Below are positions 60,013-64,000 of a stretch of 64,000 nt of DNA, piece after piece (positions within the stretch are counted from its first letter, which is position 1; every line of letters begins with the position of its first letter). This DNA comes from Pelagibius sp. CAU 1746 (lineage in GTDB: Bacteria; Pseudomonadota; Alphaproteobacteria; Kiloniellales; Kiloniellaceae). The DNA lies in the NCBI RefSeq assembly GCF_039839785.1, contig NZ_JBDOQT010000002.1:770971-834970 (forward strand), given 5' to 3'. Under the pieces are notes generated by a model, which was not told the DNA's origin, ran no database searches, and saw nothing but the letters and a program-made list of their open reading frames with translations. A program made the translations under genes and the position numbers.

Positions 60013-61151
60013 ATCACCCGTTTTGCGTCACGCCAGACCGTTTTCACGATGGGCTGGCCTTCGATCACCGCCACCCGCAGCAGATCGGCCTTGAGGTCCG
60101 GCTCGATGCGGCCACGATCGGCGAGCCCCGCGGTCGCCGCCGGGGCGGCGCTGACCGTGGCCACCGCCCGCGGCAGATCCAGGCCGTGAGCCGGATCGGT
60201 AAGACGGAAAGCCGCCTGCACCAGGCTTGCCGGTACATAGTCGGAGGCCAGATTGTCGAGCAGTCCTTCGGCGGCCAGCGCCGCCACCGATACATTACCG
60301 GAATGGGAGCCGCCACGCAGCAGGTTCGGCGCGCCCATGACAATCTTCATACCATTGTCACGCGCCGCCTTGGCCGCCGCCAGGGTGGTCGGGAATTCGG
60401 AAACGGTGATGCCCAGTTCCGCCGCCTCCGCCACGTGCTCCGGCGTCTCGTCGTCGTGGCTGGCCAGCGCCAGGCCGCGCTCCCGGGCGCGCCGGGCCAG
60501 ATCGCGGCGGTTGCGCGGCACCGTGAACTCCTGCGCCGCCAGCAGGCGCTCGATATGGGCGTCGGCCTCGGCCTCGCTGAGCTTCAGATTCTTCATGCTG
60601 CGCTCGCGGAAGCGCTCGATGTCAGGATATTGGCGGTGGCCCGGGGCATGGTCCATCAGCGACATCATGCCGACGGCGGCATGGTCGGCGACCTCGTCGA
60701 AGAGATCGACCACCACCTCGTCGGTGACCTCACAGCGCAGGTGGACGATGTGGTCGGCGCGCAGCATGGCCTTGTCGCGGGCCTCGCGCACCGCGTCGAT
60801 CATCGGGCGGAAGATCTCGCGGCGCTCCGGGTGCTTGATCGAGACTCCGACGCAGACGCAGTCGAAGCTGGTCGTGACGCCGCCGGCGGCCATCTGGGCG
60901 TCGTGGGCCATGACGGCGGAGACCATGTCCCAGAGGGTGCCGGGGCGCGGCAGCACGTGTTTTTCGAAGTGGTCGGTGTGCAGGTCGATGAGGCCGGGCA
61001 GCAGGAAATCGCCGCCCAGGTCCTCGGCCCCTTTCACGGCGGTGGCGCCGGAGGCCACCTCGGCGATTTTGCCGTCGCGCAGGTGGAGGTTGCCGTGAAC
61101 GACCTCCTCCGCCAGGACAATGCGGGCGTTGCTCAGGACTCGTTCGGCCAT
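60009..61151 (-). CDS. phnM: PhnM: alpha-D-ribose 1-methylphosphonate 5-triphosphate diphosphatase
   Basis: 380-residue binuclear-metal amidohydrolase of the C-P lyase pathway. HTDH at 58-61 (LHTDHFEKHVLPRPG), HLRCEVTDE near 138, ASHDDET near 220 and ASDYVPASL near 308 are present. It removes diphosphate before PhnJ acts. ATG 61151 shares one base with the phnL stop (TGATG). Both PhnM copies look functional by motif, so this is a duplication rather than a gene plus a decayed copy. Confidence 0.9.
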   Translation of the reverse strand: MAERVLSNARIVLAEEVVHGNLHLRDGKIAEVASGATAVKGAEDLGGDFLLPGLIDLHTDHFEKHVLPRPGTLWDMVSAVMAHDAQMAAGGVTTSFDCVCVGVSIKHPERREIFRPMIDAVREARDKAMLRADHIVHLRCEVTDEVVVDLFDEVADHAAVGMMSLMDHAPGHRQYPDIERFRERSMKNLKLSEAEADAHIERLLAAQEFTVPRNRRDLARRARERGLALASHDDETPEHVAEAAELGITVSEFPTTLAAAKAARDNGMKIVMGAPNLLRGGSHSGNVSVAALAAEGLLDNLASDYVPASLVQAAFRLTDPAHGLDLPRAVATVSAAPAATAGLADRGRIEPDLKADLLRVAVIEGQPIVKTVWRDAKRVM

Positions 61152-61885
61152 CAGGCGACGGCCCTTTTCTTGGAGAGATCGAAGATCCGGTCGGCCACGG
61201 CCTCGCGCACCTCGTCGTCGTGGAAGATGCCGACGATGGCGGCGCCGCGCGCCTTGGCCTCGTTGATGAGGTCCACGACCACGGCGCGGTTGCCGGCGTC
61301 CAGCGAGGCCGTCGGCTCGTCGAGCAGCAGCACCGGATAGTCGGCCACGAAGCCGCGCGCGATGTTCACGCGCTGCTGCTCGCCGCCGGAGAAGGTGGCC
61401 GGCGCCAGGTCCCACATGGCCTGGGGGATGTTGAGGCGCGCCAGCAGGGCCTCGGCCTTGGCCCGGGCTGTCTCCAGGTCGGCGCCCAGGGCGTGCAGCG
61501 GCTCGGCGACGATGTCGCGCGAGGAAATGCGCGGGATGACGCGCAGGAACTGGCTGACGTAGCCGACGGTGCGGCGCCGCACCTCCAGCACCCGGTGCGG
61601 GGCGGCCCCGGCCATGTCGACCCAATCATTTTCGTGCCGCACCCAGATGTGGCCGCCGCCGGGCTTGTAGTTGGCGTAGAGCGAGCGCAGCAGGGTCGAC
61701 TTGCCGGTCCCCGAGGGGCCGTAGAGCGCCACGCATTCCCCGGCGGCCACCTCCAGGGAAAGGTCGGAGAAGACAGGCAGGCGCGCGCCGCCCTGCACAT
61801 GCAGGACGAAAGCCTTGGAGAGATTTTCGACGCGGATCGCCGGCGCTTTCCGGGGGTCTTTCTTTTCTTCCGTCATATCGCTCAT
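61151..61885 (-). CDS. phnL: PhnL: ABC-type ATPase subunit of the C-P lyase system
   Basis: 244-residue ATPase. Walker A is GPSGTGKST near 56, signature [14 protein letters not shown] near 163, and Walker [14 protein letters not shown] near 183. PhnL is required in the C-P lyase pathway although it is not a membrane transporter; it docks near the PhnGHIJ core with PhnK. Start overlaps the phnK stop by 4 bp (ATGA). Confidence 0.9.
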   Translation of the reverse strand: MSDMTEEKKDPRKAPAIRVENLSKAFVLHVQGGARLPVFSDLSLEVAAGECVALYGPSGTGKSTLLRSLYANYKPGGGHIWVRHENDWVDMAGAAPHRVLEVRRRTVGYVSQFLRVIPRISSRDIVAEPLHALGADLETARAKAEALLARLNIPQAMWDLAPATFSGGEQQRVNIARGFVADYPVLLLDEPTASLDAGNRAVVVDLINEAKARGAAIVGIFHDDEVREAVADRIFDLSKKRAVA

Positions 61886-62667
61886 ACCTGCAGCACCGAG
61901 GAAACCAAAAGCTGGGTGTAAGGGTGGTGCGGGTCGTCCAGCACCTGGTCGGTGAGGCCGCTCTCCACCACCTTGCCGTCCTTCATCACCATCAGGCGGT
62001 CGGCCAGCAGGCGGGCGACGGCCAGGTCGTGGGTGACGATGATGGCAGAAAGCCGCAACTCACGCACCAGCCCGCGCAGCAGGTCGAGAAGTCGTGCCTG
62101 GACGGAAACATCCAGGCCCCCGGTGGGCTCGTCCATGAACACCAGGCGCGGCTTGGTCACCAGGTTGCGGGCGATCTGCAGGCGCTGCTGCATGCCGCCG
62201 GAGAAGTGCTTGGGCTTGTCGTCCATGCGGGAGAGGTCCATCTCCACCTTGGTCAGCCAGTCCTCCGCCTCCCGGCGGATGGCGCCGTAGTGGCGCGCGC
62301 CCACGGCCATGAGCCGCTCGCCGACGTTGCCGCCGGCGCTGACGTCCATGCGCAGGCCGTCGCGCGGGTTCTGCATGACCACGCCCCAGTCGGTGCGCAG
62401 CAACAGGCGGCGCTCCGGCTCGGAAAGGGCGTAGATGTCGCTGAGGCCGCGGCCGCGCAGGTCGTACTCGACGAGGCCATTGGTCGGCGCGAGACGCGCG
62501 GAGAGGCAGTTCAGCAGCGTGGTCTTGCCGGAGCCGGACTCGCCGACGACGCCCAGCACCTCGCCGCTGTGCAGCTCGAAGGAAATGTCGGAGCAGGCCA
62601 GCAGGCTGCCGAAGGCGTGGGTCAGGTTGCGCACGCGCAGCAGGGGCGAAGAGGTGTCCATGGTCAC
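61882..62667 (-). CDS. phnK: PhnK: ABC-type ATPase of the C-P lyase core
   Basis: 261-residue ATPase. Walker [10 protein letters not shown] near 42, signature [14 protein letters not shown] near 157, Walker [13 protein letters not shown] near 176, and the [14 protein letters not shown] insert near 75 which is characteristic of PhnK. It binds PhnGHIJ and couples ATP use to C-P lyase. GTG 62667 overlaps the phnJ stop by 4 bp; a following ATG two codons in is alternative. Confidence 0.9.
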   Translation of the reverse strand: MTMDTSSPLLRVRNLTHAFGSLLACSDISFELHSGEVLGVVGESGSGKTTLLNCLSARLAPTNGLVEYDLRGRGLSDIYALSEPERRLLLRTDWGVVMQNPRDGLRMDVSAGGNVGERLMAVGARHYGAIRREAEDWLTKVEMDLSRMDDKPKHFSGGMQQRLQIARNLVTKPRLVFMDEPTGGLDVSVQARLLDLLRGLVRELRLSAIIVTHDLAVARLLADRLMVMKDGKVVESGLTDQVLDDPHHPYTQLLVSSVLQV

Positions 62668-63602
62668 GCTTCCTCCCCTTCGGCAGCGCCCACGGCAGCC
62701 GCATAGGCCTTGGCTGCCGCCTCCGACAGCTTGCCCTCGTGCCCCTCGGCGCGCCGCCGGGCGCAGTAGTGGGAGTCGGAGCAGACGTACATCTTGCCGC
62801 CCCGGTCATCCAGGATCACCTCGTCCAGGAAGGTGTCCTCCGCCCCGCAGAGGGCGCAGTCCTCCTCCCACTGCTGGACCGCGAAGGGATGATCGTCGAA
62901 GTCCAGGCTCTTCACCTTGGTGTAGGGCGGGATGGCGTAGATGCGCTTCTCGCGCCCGGCGCCGAAGAGCTGCAGGGCCGGGAAGCCGTCCATCTTGGGA
63001 TTGTCGAACTTGGGGATCGGCGTCGGCGACATGAGATAGCGGTCGTTCACCATCACCGGGTAGGAGTAGGAGGTGGCGATCTCGCCGAAGCGGGCGATGT
63101 CCTCGTAGAGCGAGACCTGCATCAGGCCGTATTCCTTGTAGGCGTGCATCTTGCGGCACTCGGTCTCGCGCGGCTCCAGGGGGCGCAGGGGCTCCGGCTG
63201 CGGCACCTGGTAGACGATGATCTGGTCCTCCGCCATGGGGTCTTCCGGTACCCGGTGGCGGGTCTGCACGATGCTTGCCTCCGCCGTCGCCTCGGTGGTC
63301 GGCACCTCGGCCACGCGGGCGAAGAAGCGGCGGATGTTCACGGCGTTGGTGGTGTCGTCGGCGCCCTGGTCGATGACCTTCAGGGTGTCGTCCCTGCCGA
63401 TGATGCTGGCCGTCACCTGCATGCCGCCGGTACCCCAGCCGTAGGGCAGCGGCATCTCGCGCCCGCCGAAGGGCACCTGGTAGCCGGGCAGCGCCACGGC
63501 CTTCAGGAGGCAACGCCGGATCATGCGCTTGGTCTGCTCGTCAAGGTAGGCGAAGTTGTAGCCGTCTTCGGCTTCTGTCGCTTTCTGCTGTGCGGCGCTC
63601 AT
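62664..63602 (-). CDS. phnJ: PhnJ: C-P lyase radical SAM catalytic subunit
   Basis: 312-residue C-P bond lyase. The unusual cluster motif is Cys249-x2-Cys252-x21-Cys274 with Cys280 five residues on, exactly the spacing of E. coli PhnJ, and Gly40 in ALPGYQVPF corresponds to the glycyl radical residue. It cleaves the C-P bond of 5-phosphoribosyl 1-methylphosphonate. ATG 63602 shares a base with the phnI stop; longer frames to 63929 cover phnI only. Confidence 0.93.
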   Translation of the reverse strand: MSAAQQKATEAEDGYNFAYLDEQTKRMIRRCLLKAVALPGYQVPFGGREMPLPYGWGTGGMQVTASIIGRDDTLKVIDQGADDTTNAVNIRRFFARVAEVPTTEATAEASIVQTRHRVPEDPMAEDQIIVYQVPQPEPLRPLEPRETECRKMHAYKEYGLMQVSLYEDIARFGEIATSYSYPVMVNDRYLMSPTPIPKFDNPKMDGFPALQLFGAGREKRIYAIPPYTKVKSLDFDDHPFAVQQWEEDCALCGAEDTFLDEVILDDRGGKMYVCSDSHYCARRRAEGHEGKLSEAAAKAYAAAVGAAEGEEA

Positions 63603-64000
63603 CACTCGGCGGCCTCCTGGTGCTCTTCGTCGTGGCGCTTGCGCAGCGAGCGGATGAGCTGCAGCTCCGACTGGAAGTCGACGTAGTGCGGCAGCTTCAG
63701 GTGCTGCACGAAGCCGGAGGCCTCCACGTTGTCGGAGTGGTAGAGCACGAATTCCTCGTCCTGGGCCGGGTAGTCCACGGTCTCGTCCAGCTCGCGCGCC
63801 CTGAGCGCCCGGTCGACCAGGGCCATGGCCATGGTCTTGCGCTCGCAGTGCCCGAAGGAAAGGCCGTAGCCGCGGGTGAACTGCGGCGGCCGCTCGGCGG
63901 AACCGGCGAACTGGTTGATCATCTGGCACTCGGTGACGGTGATCTCGCCCAGCTCGATGGGAAAGCCCAGTTCCTCGGGCACGAACTCCACCGCCACCTC
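63602..64000 (-). CDS. phnI: PhnI: C-P lyase core subunit, C-terminal part (runs off window)
   Basis: Only the last ~131 residues are in the window; the gene continues past 64000. Segments SFGHCERKTMAMALVDRAL and DEEFVLYHSDNVEASGFVQHLKLPHYVDF are PhnI-like. PhnI, with PhnGHL, attaches the phosphonate to ribose triphosphate. The stop overlaps the phnJ start by one base. The absence of phnG and phnH here is due to the window edge. Confidence 0.9.
   Translation of the reverse strand, partial: EVAVEFVPEELGFPIELGEITVTECQMINQFAGSAERPPQFTRGYGLSFGHCERKTMAMALVDRALRARELDETVDYPAQDEEFVLYHSDNVEASGFVQHLKLPHYVDFQSELQLIRSLRKRHDEEHQEAAE

Noticed and set aside
60009-61151. One of the two phnM copies might be a pseudogene.
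   Set aside because: Both are full length and both keep the metal and active-site motifs.

Overview
The window is high-GC DNA from an alphaproteobacterium, most likely of the order Rhodospirillales or a close relative. The evidence is a hopanoid side-chain cluster (hpnG, hpnH, hpnA, hpnM), a rhodanese-metZ pair, a DUF1127 gene, a near-perfect CtrA-type box, a carbon-phosphorus lyase operon, and many GTG or TTG starts with 4-bp or 1-bp translational overlaps. I cannot name genus or species. The DNA looks chromosomal: no rRNA, tRNA, CRISPR array, insertion sequence, integrase or phage gene was found.

Layout. 1-3.8 kb: right end of a hopanoid locus. 3.9-11.2 kb: metabolic genes (class III CoA-transferase with a GST, sulfotransferase-like protein, MDR oxidoreductase, MetE-core protein with an EamA exporter, an orphan NMT1-type binding protein). 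11.3-19.2 kb: metZ with a rhodanese gene, a Tat-exported peptide-type binding protein, a large MscS-family channel and a ThDP enzyme. 19.3-24.1 kb: small or unknown proteins, LysE and EamA exporters, and a Doc/AbrB toxin-antitoxin pair with a palindromic AT-rich promoter. 24.2-26.9 kb: a TrpXYZ-type ABC importer. 27.1-32 kb: two aldo-keto reductases, MarC, GNAT, an SDR that lacks its catalytic Tyr and Lys, and DUF1203. 32-39.1 kb: a beta-oxidation operon fadD-fadA-fadN-fadE with palindromes upstream. 39.4-45.5 kb: a zinc alcohol dehydrogenase, a UxaA-family dehydratase coupled to an Ldh-family dehydrogenase, DUF2061 and an AGE-family epimerase. 45.8-48.5 kb: a regulatory island with a CRP-like regulator, a structured intergenic region, a CRP-type palindrome and two convergent LuxR-type regulators with degenerate receiver domains. 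48.8-51.3 kb: NicO metal exporter with a DUF1007 protein, then DUF1127. 51.6-55.8 kb: a multi-PAS hybrid histidine kinase and its OmpR-type partner. 55.8-58.6 kb: a membrane-anchored GltS-type FMN protein and small genes. 58.8-64 kb: a C-P lyase operon phnI(partial)-J-K-L-M plus a second, translationally coupled phnM.

How the genes work together. The clearest pathway units are hopanoid side-chain synthesis, fatty-acid activation and beta-oxidation in one transcription unit, methionine/sulfur assimilation (metZ and rhodanese), and phosphonate breakdown. Three copies of one triple-hairpin repeat lie in the intergenic gaps at 11.2, 19.3 and 58.7 kb. Their stems show compensatory base changes, so the folded form is probably what is conserved.

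The observations most worth a second look are: the structured region after the crp-like gene together with a CRP-type palindrome; the tandem phnM paralogues; the SDR with Ile and Met at the Tyr/Lys positions; the paired pseudo-receiver LuxR proteins; the CtrA-type box before the fatty-acid operon; and the dehydratase/dehydrogenase pair.
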